Origin: Acidobacteriota bacterium
GTDB lineage: Bacteria; Acidobacteriota; Terriglobia; UBA7540
Length of the DNA: 8,256 nucleotides
Direction of reading: 5' to 3'
NCBI GenBank assembly: GCA_021780055.1
Contig: JAJXZM010000601.1
Coordinates: 858-9,113, forward strand
Below are positions 1 to 6,278 of the stretch, piece after piece. The translations under genes and the position numbers were made by a program. The first letter of the stretch is position 1; each line of letters opens with the position of its first letter. The notes under the pieces were generated by a model. It saw only the letters and a program-made list of their open reading frames with translations, was not told where the DNA came from and did no database searches.

Positions 1-1
1 C

Positions 2-1789
2 GAATACGACGGCCGGCCTTATCCCCTGGCGACCAATCGCTGGCGCAGCGGGGTGATTGAACCCCAGGGCTACCGCAGAATCGAGGAGTTTCACCTCGAG
101 GGCATGAGTCCCGTGTGGACCTATGCCTGCGCCGACGCGCTGGTGAGCAAAAAGATCTGGATGGAACACGGCGCGAACACCACCTACATCCGCTACCGCC
201 TGGAACGCGCCAGTGAAAGCGTGAAGCTTACCATCAAGGCGCTGGTGAACTATCGCGACTTCCACAACCTGACCCGCGCCGGCAACTGGAGGATGGGGAT
301 CACCCGGGTTGAGCACGGATTATGCGTGAATGCCTTCGCAGGAGCGGTGCCCTTCTATGTGCTGAGCTCGACAGCCATGGTTGATCCGTGTCACCAGTGG
401 TACCGCGCGTTTGAGCTCACGGTGGAAGCGCGGCGCGGTATGAATCACCAGGAGGACCATCTGCACGCGGGGACCTTCGTGGCGGAACTGAAGCCGGGCG
501 ATTCGGTCCTGATGGTCGCCAGTACCGACGCCCAGCCCAGCCTTGACGAGCAATCGGCCCTCGATCGCTACGATCAGCGGGCCAAAACGCTGCTGGAGCA
601 ATTTCATGAGGCGCACCGCGGCGTTCAGGTTCCAAACTGGTTTGACCAGCTCGCGCTGGCCGCAGACCAGTTTGTGGTGAAGCGGAAGGTGAAAGACACG
701 GACGGATACACGGTGATTGCGGGTTACCACTGGTTCAGCGACTGGGGGCGCGACACCATGGTTGCGCTGCCGGGTCTGGCGCTGGCAACCGGCCGGCCGG
801 AAGTGGCCCGCAGCATTCTGCTGGCTTGGGCCGGTTTTGCCGACGGCGGCATGCTTCCGAACCGCTTTCCGGAATCAGGAGAGAAGCCCGAATTCAACAC
901 GGTCGACGCCACCCTCTGGTATTTCCAGGCCGTGCGCGCCTACTGGAGCCACACGCGCGACCGGGATTTTCTGAAACAGGTTTTTCCCGTCCTCTGCGAA
1001 ATGATCGCCGCCTACATGCGCGGTACGCGATACAACATTCACCTGGATCGCGCCGACGGGCTGCTTTACGCGGGGCAGGAGGGGTTGCAACTGACCTGGA
1101 TGGACGCCAAAGTCGGCGACCAGGTGATGACACCGCGAATCGGCAAGCCGGTGGAGATCAACGCGTTGTGGCTGAACGCGCTGGCGGCAATGAAAGAATT
1201 CGCGGACGAACTCGAGAGCCCGGGAGACGACTTCCAGCATTTGGCGCAGGACGCCATCAAGGGTTTTGAGCGGTTCTGGAACGCTCCGGCGGGATATTGC
1301 TTTGACGTGCTGGACGGCCCGGAAGGCAACGACGCCTCGCTAAGGCCCAACCAGATTTTTGCCGTGTCCTTGCCGGAAAGCCCCTTCGATGAGGAAAGGC
1401 AGCGGGTTATCGTTGACGCGGTGGGCCGCCACCTGCAGGCCACCCCGGGGCTGCGAAGCCTTGCGCCTGACGATCCTCAATACAAGGGAACCTATTCCGG
1501 AAACCAGGCGGAGCGCGACGGCGCTTACCATGAGGGGACAGTATGGGGATGGCTGCTGGGACACTTTGTGAAGGCACACCTGAGGATCCACCAGGATCCT
1601 GCAGCCGCAGCTTCCTTCCTTGCTCCGGTTGTCCACCATCTGCAGGCCCAGGGACTAGGAACGGTGGGCGAAATCTATGACGCCGACCCGCCGTTTACGC
1701 CTCGCGGGTGCATTGCCCAGGCCTGGACCGTGGGTGGAATCCTGGAAGCGTGGGAAAAGACGGCGATGCACACGTTGCCGGTAAAATAG
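2..1789 (+). CDS. Glycogen debranching enzyme, amylo-alpha-1,6-glucosidase type (GH133), 5'-partial
   Basis: Cytoplasmic enzyme expected to hydrolyse alpha-1,6 branch points of glycogen or related alpha-glucans. The frame is open from base 2, giving 595 visible residues. The residues before the first GTG (position 53) already look like conserved family sequence (YDGRPYPLATNRW), so the true start lies left of the window and roughly the first 60-80 residues are missing. The N-terminal beta-rich domain fills about 2-600. The C-terminal alpha/alpha-barrel domain (GDE_C type) carries the family hallmarks WFSDWGRDTM (731-760), NTVDATLWY (896-922), TWMDAKVGD followed by TPRIGKPVEINALW (1094-1171) and HEGTVWGW (about 1529-1552). 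The reading frame is intact to the TAG at 1787-1789. The gene converges on the CDGSH gene across a 74-base gap in which no strong terminator was seen. The family call rests on motifs and is confident; the exact substrate (glycogen or another alpha-glucan) is inferred. Confidence 0.93.
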   Translation, partial: EYDGRPYPLATNRWRSGVIEPQGYRRIEEFHLEGMSPVWTYACADALVSKKIWMEHGANTTYIRYRLERASESVKLTIKALVNYRDFHNLTRAGNWRMGITRVEHGLCVNAFAGAVPFYVLSSTAMVDPCHQWYRAFELTVEARRGMNHQEDHLHAGTFVAELKPGDSVLMVASTDAQPSLDEQSALDRYDQRAKTLLEQFHEAHRGVQVPNWFDQLALAADQFVVKRKVKDTDGYTVIAGYHWFSDWGRDTMVALPGLALATGRPEVARSILLAWAGFADGGMLPNRFPESGEKPEFNTVDATLWYFQAVRAYWSHTRDRDFLKQVFPVLCEMIAAYMRGTRYNIHLDRADGLLYAGQEGLQLTWMDAKVGDQVMTPRIGKPVEINALWLNALAAMKEFADELESPGDDFQHLAQDAIKGFERFWNAPAGYCFDVLDGPEGNDASLRPNQIFAVSLPESPFDEERQRVIVDAVGRHLQATPGLRSLAPDDPQYKGTYSGNQAERDGAYHEGTVWGWLLGHFVKAHLRIHQDPAAAASFLAPVVHHLQAQGLGTVGEIYDADPPFTPRGCIAQAWTVGGILEAWEKTAMHTLPVK

Positions 1790-1863
1790 CCCTCGTACTC
1801 TCTTGGACCGACGGCGGCGTTCAGAGAAACATGCGGCAGCGCCTTGGGTCGGTATCCCGCATG

Positions 1864-2103
1864 CTAAGTTGTTGGCTTGGGGACCGGAGGCGGCAAGGCG
1901 CGGGCCTTGATTTCAGACTGAAATCCTACCTTCTTATGCGTCCCGTCGCAGAAGGGTTTGTTTTCCGAATGGCCGCAGCGGCAAAGGCTGATCGTCGTGC
2001 GGCCGGCAAGGTCAAACACCCCGCCTTCCATGTCACAGATTTCAAAATCACCTTCAATACGAATCGAGCCATTGCTGCGGACGGTAATTTTTGTTGCTGC
2101 CAA
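1864..2103 (-). CDS. CDGSH iron-sulfur domain protein (mitoNEET-like)
   Basis: Small 79-residue soluble protein, the usual size for single-domain bacterial CDGSH proteins. The ligand set of a [2Fe-2S] cluster is complete: C41 and C43 in LCRCG, C52 in KPFCDGTH, and H56, i.e. the three-Cys one-His pattern of the mitoNEET family. An extra cysteine (C23) lies outside the motif. The start is TTG (2103-2101), chosen because a strong Shine-Dalgarno sequence, GGGAGGAA (complement of 2107-2114), sits five bases upstream and no ATG is better placed. The C-terminus is proline-rich (LPPPVPKPTT). It is last in the minus-strand oxidase and heme block, 62 bases after the HemJ/CopD-like gene, so co-transcription is possible. 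Known family roles are electron transfer, iron-sulfur or redox sensing and cluster transfer; the specific role here is unknown. Confidence 0.9.
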   Translation of the reverse strand: MAATKITVRSNGSIRIEGDFEICDMEGGVFDLAGRTTISLCRCGHSENKPFCDGTHKKVGFQSEIKARALPPPVPKPTT

Positions 2104-2165
2104 AGGTTCCTCCCAGATTGAAAAATTCGAAAAGTATCAGGACGAATTGAAAACACCGGCTGCTG

Positions 2166-2600
2166 CTAGAAAGGCCTGATCAGGACCATAACCAGAATTC
2201 CAATGAACATCAGAGCGATGCCGCCGTGCAGCATCATGCATTCTTTGCGCCGGAGAGTGATCTTGCCGGCATGAAAAGCCTTGGCACGAATGTAGGTGAT
2301 CACGTCCAGCGCGATCAGGATCACCACCAGGAACAGCTTGACGTGGAGCCACGCCGCGTGAAGGTAATACTGCGGGTTAGTTGAGATCAGGATGGCGCCG
2401 GAAATCACGGTAACGATGGCCCCCGGATGGGCAATGCCTTTGAACAACTTTCCCTCCAGCCGGTTCAGGGCTTCGTGGACTTCTTCCGACTCTGCGTCGG
2501 CGTCAGTGGCCAGAATATGAGTGACTGCAAGAAGGCTCCCCAGCCAGAAGACAATGCCCAGGATGTGAAACACCAGCGTCCACGCCAATAAAGTGTTCAT
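2166..2600 (-). CDS. HemJ/CopD-like four-helix membrane protein
   Basis: 144-residue integral membrane protein with four hydrophobic segments, at about residues 4-30, 57-74, 84-105 and 122-142. It resembles the HemJ (UPF0093)/CopD superfamily: a helix-1 histidine in FHILGIVFWLG (H12), RLEGKLFKGIAHPG (H58) before helix 2, and the signature WLHVKL (84-89, K88) at the start of helix 3. HemJ oxidises protoporphyrinogen IX to protoporphyrin IX in heme synthesis, while CopD proteins are linked to copper. The YH motif often seen after WLHVKL in HemJ is not evident here (ALDVITYIRAKAF instead), so it may be a divergent HemJ or a relative of different function. The ATG has an upstream AGAGG (about nine bases away). 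Position downstream of ctaB and the DUF420 gene favours a heme or oxidase role, which is inference. Confidence 0.7.
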   Translation of the reverse strand: MNTLLAWTLVFHILGIVFWLGSLLAVTHILATDADAESEEVHEALNRLEGKLFKGIAHPGAIVTVISGAILISTNPQYYLHAAWLHVKLFLVVILIALDVITYIRAKAFHAGKITLRRKECMMLHGGIALMFIGILVMVLIRPF

Positions 2601-2810
2601 GGTCTTTCGCCTCTGAAGATGGTTTTGAAGCTGAAAATATGTTCGAGCGGTGTATGGCTTTTCCGCTCGCCCCGCCAGCGCCGCAATCCACTATTGAAAC
2701 ACAAAACCCGCATCCGTGCGAAGCGGATTAGCGCCTGTTCACCCGGCAAACCGCTCCAGCCCGCCAGGAGAGACGATGGATAGGGTTGTTGAATTTCATG
2801 GCAGCGCCAC
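2601..2810 (-). other. Non-coding gap with a 7-bp stem-loop
   Basis: This 210-base gap separates the DUF420 gene from the HemJ/CopD-like gene. No plausible protein was found on either strand. It contains a perfect inverted repeat, CGAGCGG (2644-2650) and CCGCTCG (2663-2669), with a 12-base loop. Read on the minus strand the hairpin is followed by an A/T-rich run including ATATTTT, so it could be a weak terminator or attenuator between the two genes. No convincing promoter for the HemJ-like gene was recognised. Confidence 0.35.
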
Positions 2811-3233
2811 TCACACGGGCCGGTAGAGGTGATAAAGCATCCAGTAAACAACCACTCCGGTGACGGAGACATAGAGCCAGATGGGCAGCGTCCAGCGTGC
2901 AATCCGCTTGTGAAGGGCAAAGCGCTGGCGCCAGGCGCGGTAGAGCGTGATCAGGGCAAGCGGAACAATGGCTGCCGCCAGAACCGAGTGCGTTCCCAGC
3001 AGTACGAGATAAAAAGTGCGAATCGCTCCGTGACCCTGGAAGTAGACGATCCCGCGCAGATAATGGTCGGCCAGATAGAAAATCAGGAAGACGGCTGATG
3101 CGGTGAAAGCCGACACCATGCAAAACTTGTGGGCCTGAATCTGTTTCCTTCGTATGAAAACATATCCCGTGGCCAGAAGCAGGGCACTGAGAGTGTTGAG
3201 ACAGGCTTCGATGGCGGGAATGTGAGAGACCAT
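2811..3233 (-). CDS. DUF420 membrane protein, CtaM/YozB-like cytochrome oxidase assembly factor
   Basis: 140-residue polytopic membrane protein with about four to five helices, roughly residues 8-27, 37-56, 73-98 and 112-136. The pattern matches DUF420: histidines at helix edges in QAHKFCM (H35), LADHYLRG (H57), GTHSVLAA (H82) and ALHKRIARWTLPIWLYVSVTG (H108), ending in YWMLYHLY. A DUF420 member, CtaM of Staphylococcus aureus, is needed for maturation of heme-A-type oxidase, and the B. subtilis relative is YozB. The start ATG lies five bases after the ctaB stop codon and no strong Shine-Dalgarno sequence is visible, so translation is probably coupled to ctaB. Placement next to heme O synthase and near subunit III agrees with an assembly role. 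The family call is confident; the biochemical function is inferred from relatives. Confidence 0.85.
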   Translation of the reverse strand: MVSHIPAIEACLNTLSALLLATGYVFIRRKQIQAHKFCMVSAFTASAVFLIFYLADHYLRGIVYFQGHGAIRTFYLVLLGTHSVLAAAIVPLALITLYRAWRQRFALHKRIARWTLPIWLYVSVTGVVVYWMLYHLYRPV

Positions 3234-3238
3234 GACGG

Positions 3239-4162
3239 TCAGAACCGAACCTTGTCAAACATCATGAGGCCGAACACCAGCGGAAGGTAAAGGACGGAGG
3301 CCAGCACCAGTCGCCTTGCCAGCGCATTGCTCCGGTTCCGCGCCAGGCGCGCGCCGTGGAGCAGGAAATAGGAGCCCAGCACCACCGCGCCGAACAGGTA
3401 AAGCTTTCCGACCTGCCCGATCAGGGGCGGGACCAAGCTCACCACAATCAGGGCCACCAGGAAAGCGATGATCTGGCGGCTGGTCAGGCTTCCGTCAAAA
3501 TCATCCGGTGGCAGCATCCGCAGCCCTGCTCGCGAATAGTCTTCGCGGTACATCCAGGCAATCGCCAGAAAGTGCGGAAACTGCCAGAGGAATAGAATCG
3601 AGTAGAGAATCAGGGATTCGGCGTTCAGGCTGCCGCGCGCCGCCGCCCATCCGATCAGGGGAGGCATGGCGCCCGGAAAAGCGCCGATCAGGGTGCACAG
3701 GGCAGTCCTTTTCTTGAGCGGCGTATAAATCAGCAGATAAGTAATGAGCGTGAGGAGCGCCAGAACGCTGGCCAGCGGGTTGACCTCAACCCAGAGCAGC
3801 AAACCGCCGCCGACGGCCAGCAGGACGCCGAAGATAAGCGCCTCCACCGCGTTGATGCGGCCCGCCGGCAAGGGGCGGCGCGCTGTCCGGCGCATGAAGG
3901 CGTCCGAACTGCGTTCGATATATTGATTCAGCGTGCCGGTGCCGCTGGCGACCAGCAGCGTTCCCACGAGCGTGTTCAGCAGCCGGAAAATATCCATTGG
4001 GCCACGGAGGGCGACATAGTAACCCGCCAGCGTGCTCATCACGACAAGAAAATTGACTTCGGGCTTCGTCAGTACCCAATAGTCGCTGAGCCTGCCGAGA
4101 AGGATTTCATTTAGATTTCTGGGGGCGGTGCCCTGGTTTCGTTTACCCACTGCCATACTCAT
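3239..4162 (-). CDS. ctaB: Protoheme IX farnesyltransferase (heme O synthase)
   Basis: Integral membrane UbiA-family prenyltransferase that attaches the farnesyl group to heme b to give heme O, the precursor of heme A for heme-copper oxidases. With the start chosen here it has 307 residues, typical for the family. Motifs: LTKPEVNFLVV (31-41) at helix 1; the polyprenyl-diphosphate/Mg site NQYIERSSDAFMRRTARRP (79-97), where glutamate 83 replaces the more usual aspartate of NxxxDxxxD; YTPLKKRT (146-153); GAFPGAMPPLIGW (160-172); and WQFPHFLAIAWMYREDY (193-209). The frame is open to an ATG at 4258-4256, which would add 32 residues of uncharacteristic, partly basic sequence. The ATG at 4162 places TKPE at the usual distance from the N-terminus and is preferred, though neither start has a clear Shine-Dalgarno sequence. 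It is followed after five bases by the DUF420 gene. Confidence 0.93.
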   Translation of the reverse strand: MSMAVGKRNQGTAPRNLNEILLGRLSDYWVLTKPEVNFLVVMSTLAGYYVALRGPMDIFRLLNTLVGTLLVASGTGTLNQYIERSSDAFMRRTARRPLPAGRINAVEALIFGVLLAVGGGLLLWVEVNPLASVLALLTLITYLLIYTPLKKRTALCTLIGAFPGAMPPLIGWAAARGSLNAESLILYSILFLWQFPHFLAIAWMYREDYSRAGLRMLPPDDFDGSLTSRQIIAFLVALIVVSLVPPLIGQVGKLYLFGAVVLGSYFLLHGARLARNRSNALARRLVLASVLYLPLVFGLMMFDKVRF

Positions 4163-4553
4163 TTTGCAACTCTGTCTGGCCCTTGCGTTAAGCCTCTTAT
4201 TGGCAGGAGAGGCTGTAAATTCCACCGCGCGCCTGAAGGGCGAAAGGCACGCCTGCATCCGGGAATAAGTATCCGGGAAGCTACAGGGATCGATGCTGGC
4301 GTCGTGGCGGAGGAACCGGGGTGCGGATTATCCTACAATCGAACAAAACCCGTAGGAACCATCAATGCAACCCGAAAACGAAAAGCCCTGCCTGGGCTTT
4401 CGATGCCCTCAATTACGGAACATTATGTTCGGAGCCCCTCCGAACCTTGAGAACGCACACTGCGCCTGAGATCGAAGTTAGCTATTTTACCACTACTCTG
4501 TCGATTTGTGGCTGTGATCTTGAAAGAGCAGATTTGCAGGGGGGAAAACGCCA
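4163..4553 (-). other. Non-coding stretch between cox3 and ctaB with several stem-loops
   Basis: About 390 bases with no supportable gene on either strand. On the minus strand it is the 3' trailer of the subunit III gene and the leader of ctaB. It contains three perfect dyads: GTTCGGAG/CTCCGAAC at 4427-4445 with a CCC loop (8-bp stem); the terminator-like hairpin at 4382-4400 (listed separately); and AGCCTCT/AGAGGCT at 4191-4214 (7-bp stem, 10-base loop) just ahead of the chosen ctaB start. The last lies where an N-terminally extended CtaB would be coded, which mildly favours the shorter start. No clear promoter for ctaB was recognised, although a hexamer like GATAAT occurs on the minus strand near 4330. 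Confidence 0.5.
4371..4403 (-). terminator. Likely rho-independent terminator after cox3
   Basis: Read on the minus strand, AAAGCCC, loop AGGCA and GGGCTTT form a perfect 7-bp stem (plus-strand 4382-4400). It can extend by a CG/CG pair with one bulged base. It is followed by the T-rich run TTTTCGTTTTC. It lies about 150 bases beyond the stop codon of the oxidase subunit III gene and before ctaB, so it may end or attenuate the cox3 transcript. The T-tract is interrupted by CG, so strength is uncertain. Confidence 0.55.
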
Positions 4554-5234
4554 TTACAGCTTGACTGCCAGCAGAACGAGAAGGTAAATCCACAAGCCGT
4601 CCATAAAATGCCAGTAAATGGCCGTGATTTCAACAACAATTCGTTTGCTGGGAGTGCTGATGATCGAGCGGGCACGGAAGACCAGGTACAAAAGAGCAAG
4701 AATGCCGCCCAGCAGGTGCAAGCCGTGGGCAGCCGTAAGAAGGTATAAGAAGGAACTGCTGGGGTTCGTGGCGATGTAAATTCCGTGTGCAGACAGTTGC
4801 CTCCAGACTATCAGCTGCCCCGCGATGAAAGCGATACCAAGTCCGGTGGTGATGTGCAGCCAGCGGATGAATTGCTTTGCGGCTTCCCGCCGCAAAGCCC
4901 TCTTGGAATATTCCAGCGTGAGGCTGCTTGTGAGCAGGATGGCCGTGTTGAAGTAGAGCAGCGGAGGTACGGCCGTGTGGACCCAGTCGGTTGATTCCAA
5001 CGCTCGGAACAGCATGACCACCGTGAGCGCAAGAAAGAGCATGGTGATCGAAATTATGGCGACCCAGATGGCAATCTTGTACGCGCCCGCGGGAAGGGGT
5101 GCATTCGGATGTCCGCCACGCCCGCCTCTGTCGGGGCCGTCGCCGCCGCGCCGGCCATCGTTACCCCTTCCCGGTGGAGGGGTCGAATGGCCAGGCCGCT
5201 CCGGCCTGGTTGGTGTTAAGACAGCCGATCCCAT
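4554..5234 (-). CDS. ctaE: Cytochrome c oxidase subunit III (heme-copper oxidase subunit III family)
   Basis: 226-residue membrane protein of the proton-pumping heme-copper oxidase complex; subunit III stabilises subunit I and supports proton uptake. Five hydrophobic segments are visible at about 53-76, 88-106, 126-145, 160-186 and 200-224, the short five-helix form. Hallmarks are LTAAHGLHLLGG (166-177, H170 and H173) and the C-terminal VEITAIYWHFMDGLWIYLL (201-219) with E202, H209 and D212. The first 50 residues form a cytoplasmic Gly/Arg/Pro-rich tail (for example PGRGNDGRRGG) of low complexity. The ATG at 5234-5232 is the first possible Met; GACGGGGC about eight bases upstream may serve as a weak ribosome site. 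It is transcribed divergently from rsmG, and subunits I and II are not adjacent. The family call is strong; which oxidase (aa3, caa3 or cbb-type relative) cannot be decided. Confidence 0.9.
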   Translation of the reverse strand: MGSAVLTPTRPERPGHSTPPPGRGNDGRRGGDGPDRGGRGGHPNAPLPAGAYKIAIWVAIISITMLFLALTVVMLFRALESTDWVHTAVPPLLYFNTAILLTSSLTLEYSKRALRREAAKQFIRWLHITTGLGIAFIAGQLIVWRQLSAHGIYIATNPSSSFLYLLTAAHGLHLLGGILALLYLVFRARSIISTPSKRIVVEITAIYWHFMDGLWIYLLVLLAVKL

Positions 5235-5384
5235 AGCTTTGCCCCGTCAGGGTAGATTATCACGGCGAAGCTGGCCTCGACGGCAGAAATTTTGAGTGGG
5301 CTTGCAATGTCGGTGCAAAGGGAGCGACAGATTCGGCTTTGTTTTGCGCTGGGGCCGCAGGCAAGGGCACGGCGTGTTCGATAG

Positions 5385-5408
5385 GAGCCTAGTTAGATAG
5401 GCTCTAAC
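5385..5408. repeat. Two overlapping inverted repeats (mutually exclusive hairpins or operator)
   Basis: GAGCCTA (5385-5391) pairs perfectly with TAGGCTC (5398-5404). The loop sequence GTTAGA (5392-5397) pairs perfectly with TCTAAC (5403-5408). The two pairings share bases 5403-5404 and the second uses the loop of the first, so both cannot form together. The element sits between the cox3 start and the first parS site. It could be an operator dyad or an RNA switch in an unrecognised transcript; no function is assigned. Confidence 0.4.
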
Positions 5409-5450
5409 AGGTGGTTTCGCAGTGTGCTGTTCCTCGCTTCCGGGGACGAT

Positions 5451-5466
5451 GGTTTCACGTGAAACA
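5451..5466. other. parS: parS centromere site 1
   Basis: GGTTTCACGTGAAACA matches the widely conserved bacterial parS 16-mer TGTTTCACGTGAAACA at 15 of 16 positions, differing only in the first base. It contains the central CACGTG. ParB encoded at 7121-7981 is expected to bind here, load as a CTP-dependent clamp and spread. The site lies between the divergent cox3 and rsmG genes, about 84 bases before the rsmG -35 box. Confidence 0.93.
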
Positions 5467-5549
5467 TTATATGGAATGATTCCACTTCTTGCGGGCTAAA
5501 GGCGGTTGCTGGCCATGGGGATTTCGGGCGGGGCCGTCCCTCCGCTCAG

Positions 5550-5586
5550 TTGCCAGAGTTCGCGCCGTATTCTACAATGCCTTTTG
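5550..5586 (+). promoter_or_regulatory. Sigma70-type promoter of rsmG, predicted leaderless start
   Basis: TTGCCA (5550-5555) and TACAAT (5573-5578) are each one base from the -35 and -10 consensus and are separated by exactly 17 bases. Transcription would begin about seven bases beyond the -10 box, near 5585-5587, which is the rsmG ATG itself. This agrees with the absence of a Shine-Dalgarno sequence before that ATG. Promoter calls from sequence alone carry risk, but spacing and both boxes are unusually good for this window. Confidence 0.6.
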
Positions 5587-6228
5587 ATGGTTTCCAGGAA
5601 TGCTGCGCTAGAACTGCTGGCCCCATTTGACGTTTCCCTTTCCGGCGGTGAGATTGACAAGCTCTTTGTCTATCTCGATCTCCTGATGCGATGGAACCGG
5701 AAGATCAATTTAACTTCGATCCGAACCGAGGAGGAGTGCATCACAAGGCACTTCGGTGAAAGCTTCCTCCTGTCCAAAGTTGCCCCGCTGCAAGGCCGGC
5801 TGCTCGATATCGGGAGTGGTGCTGGTTTCCCCGGGTTGGCCGTTAAGCTGATTGCCCCGGAGTTGGAGGTGACCCTGCTCGAACCAGTGGCCAAGAAGCG
5901 GGCGTTCCTGAAGGAAGCCGCAAGGGCCTGTGATCTGAGGCCGGTGCGGGTGCTTGGCGCCAGGGTTGAGGAGTTTTGCCGAAGCGAAGGTGCGGGCGGA
6001 TTCGATATCATTACAACTCGGGCGGTAGGTGGACTTGAATCACTGGTCCCCGCAGCCGAGGCGCTGCTCAAGCCGGGCGGGATAATCTGTCTTTGGGTCG
6101 GGAACCAGCAGATCAGGCAGATCAAGGAAACGGCGAGAACGGTTGAATGGTTCAATCTGGTCACAATCCCTGCAAGCCATGATAGGCAAGTCCTGGCCGG
6201 AAAAATACATCTCTCAGGTGATGTGTAA
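5587..6228 (+). CDS. rsmG: 16S rRNA (guanine527-N7)-methyltransferase RsmG (GidB)
   Basis: 213-residue cytoplasmic SAM-dependent methyltransferase that makes m7G at position 527 of 16S rRNA; loss of the family enzyme gives low-level streptomycin resistance in several bacteria. Motifs: LMRWNRKINLTSIR (33-46), typical RsmG N-terminal sequence; RHFGESFLL (54-62); the SAM-binding glycine loop LLDIGSGAGFPG (72-83); VTLLEPVAKKRAFLKE (95-110); and TTRAVGGLESLV (143-154). The frame is open upstream to a TTG at 5506 and an ATG at 5515, the latter with a passable GGCGG. The ATG at 5587 is preferred because it gives the normal family length and the earlier codons encode uncharacteristic sequence; a promoter ending at this ATG supports it. 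The gene is flanked by two parS sites and precedes parAB, a common chromosomal arrangement near the origin. Confidence 0.93.
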   Translation: MVSRNAALELLAPFDVSLSGGEIDKLFVYLDLLMRWNRKINLTSIRTEEECITRHFGESFLLSKVAPLQGRLLDIGSGAGFPGLAVKLIAPELEVTLLEPVAKKRAFLKEAARACDLRPVRVLGARVEEFCRSEGAGGFDIITTRAVGGLESLVPAAEALLKPGGIICLWVGNQQIRQIKETARTVEWFNLVTIPASHDRQVLAGKIHLSGDV

Positions 6229-6278
6229 GTTGTTGAATTCCGGCATCACAGAGTGGGTAATTTATCTGCCAAAGTCCA

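Larger units (their letters stand above)
5235..5549. other. Divergent intergenic region between cox3 and rsmG
   Basis: About 315 bases with no supportable gene. It contains the first parS site (5451-5466) and overlapping dyads at 5385-5408. A GATAAT hexamer on the minus strand (plus-strand 5256-5261), about 22 bases before the cox3 start, could be a -10 element, but no good -35 was found at the right distance. The rsmG promoter lies immediately to the right. The rsmG reading frame is open back to the TAA at 5497-5499, but the sequence before 5587 does not look like RsmG. Confidence 0.6.

Noticed and set aside
1790..1863. Terminator between the convergent debranching enzyme and CDGSH genes
   Set aside because: No stem-loop followed by a T-run was found on either strand.
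1708..2121. 137-codon open frame on the plus strand over the debranching enzyme end and the CDGSH gene
   Set aside because: It is antisense to the clear CDGSH gene and out of frame with the debranching enzyme; no domain seen.
2597..2920. 107-codon open frame spanning the DUF420 to HemJ-like gap (minus strand)
   Set aside because: Low-quality composition, no recognisable domain, and it overlaps the end of the DUF420 gene.
2728..3258. 176-codon open frame on the minus strand
   Set aside because: It overlaps the DUF420 gene in another frame, with Ser/Arg/Cys-rich composition and no membrane segments or motifs; a shadow of the real gene.
4163..4258. Longer ctaB start at ATG 4258-4256 (adds 32 residues)
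   Set aside because: The extra residues do not resemble CtaB, there is no ribosome site, and the region contains a 7-bp stem-loop. The ATG at 4162 gives the normal length. Not fully excluded.
4321..4587. 88-codon open frame on the plus strand in the cox3-ctaB gap
   Set aside because: It runs through two hairpins and into the antisense of cox3, with no ribosome site or family-like sequence.
5301..5319. TTGCA/TGCAA inverted repeat as an operator
   Set aside because: Only five perfect base pairs with a seven-base spacer, easily due to chance, and not placed on a promoter.
5506..5586. Upstream rsmG starts (TTG 5506, ATG 5515)
   Set aside because: They add 24-27 residues unlike the RsmG N-terminus and lie upstream of a good promoter ending at ATG 5587, although GGCGG before 5515 is a passable ribosome site.
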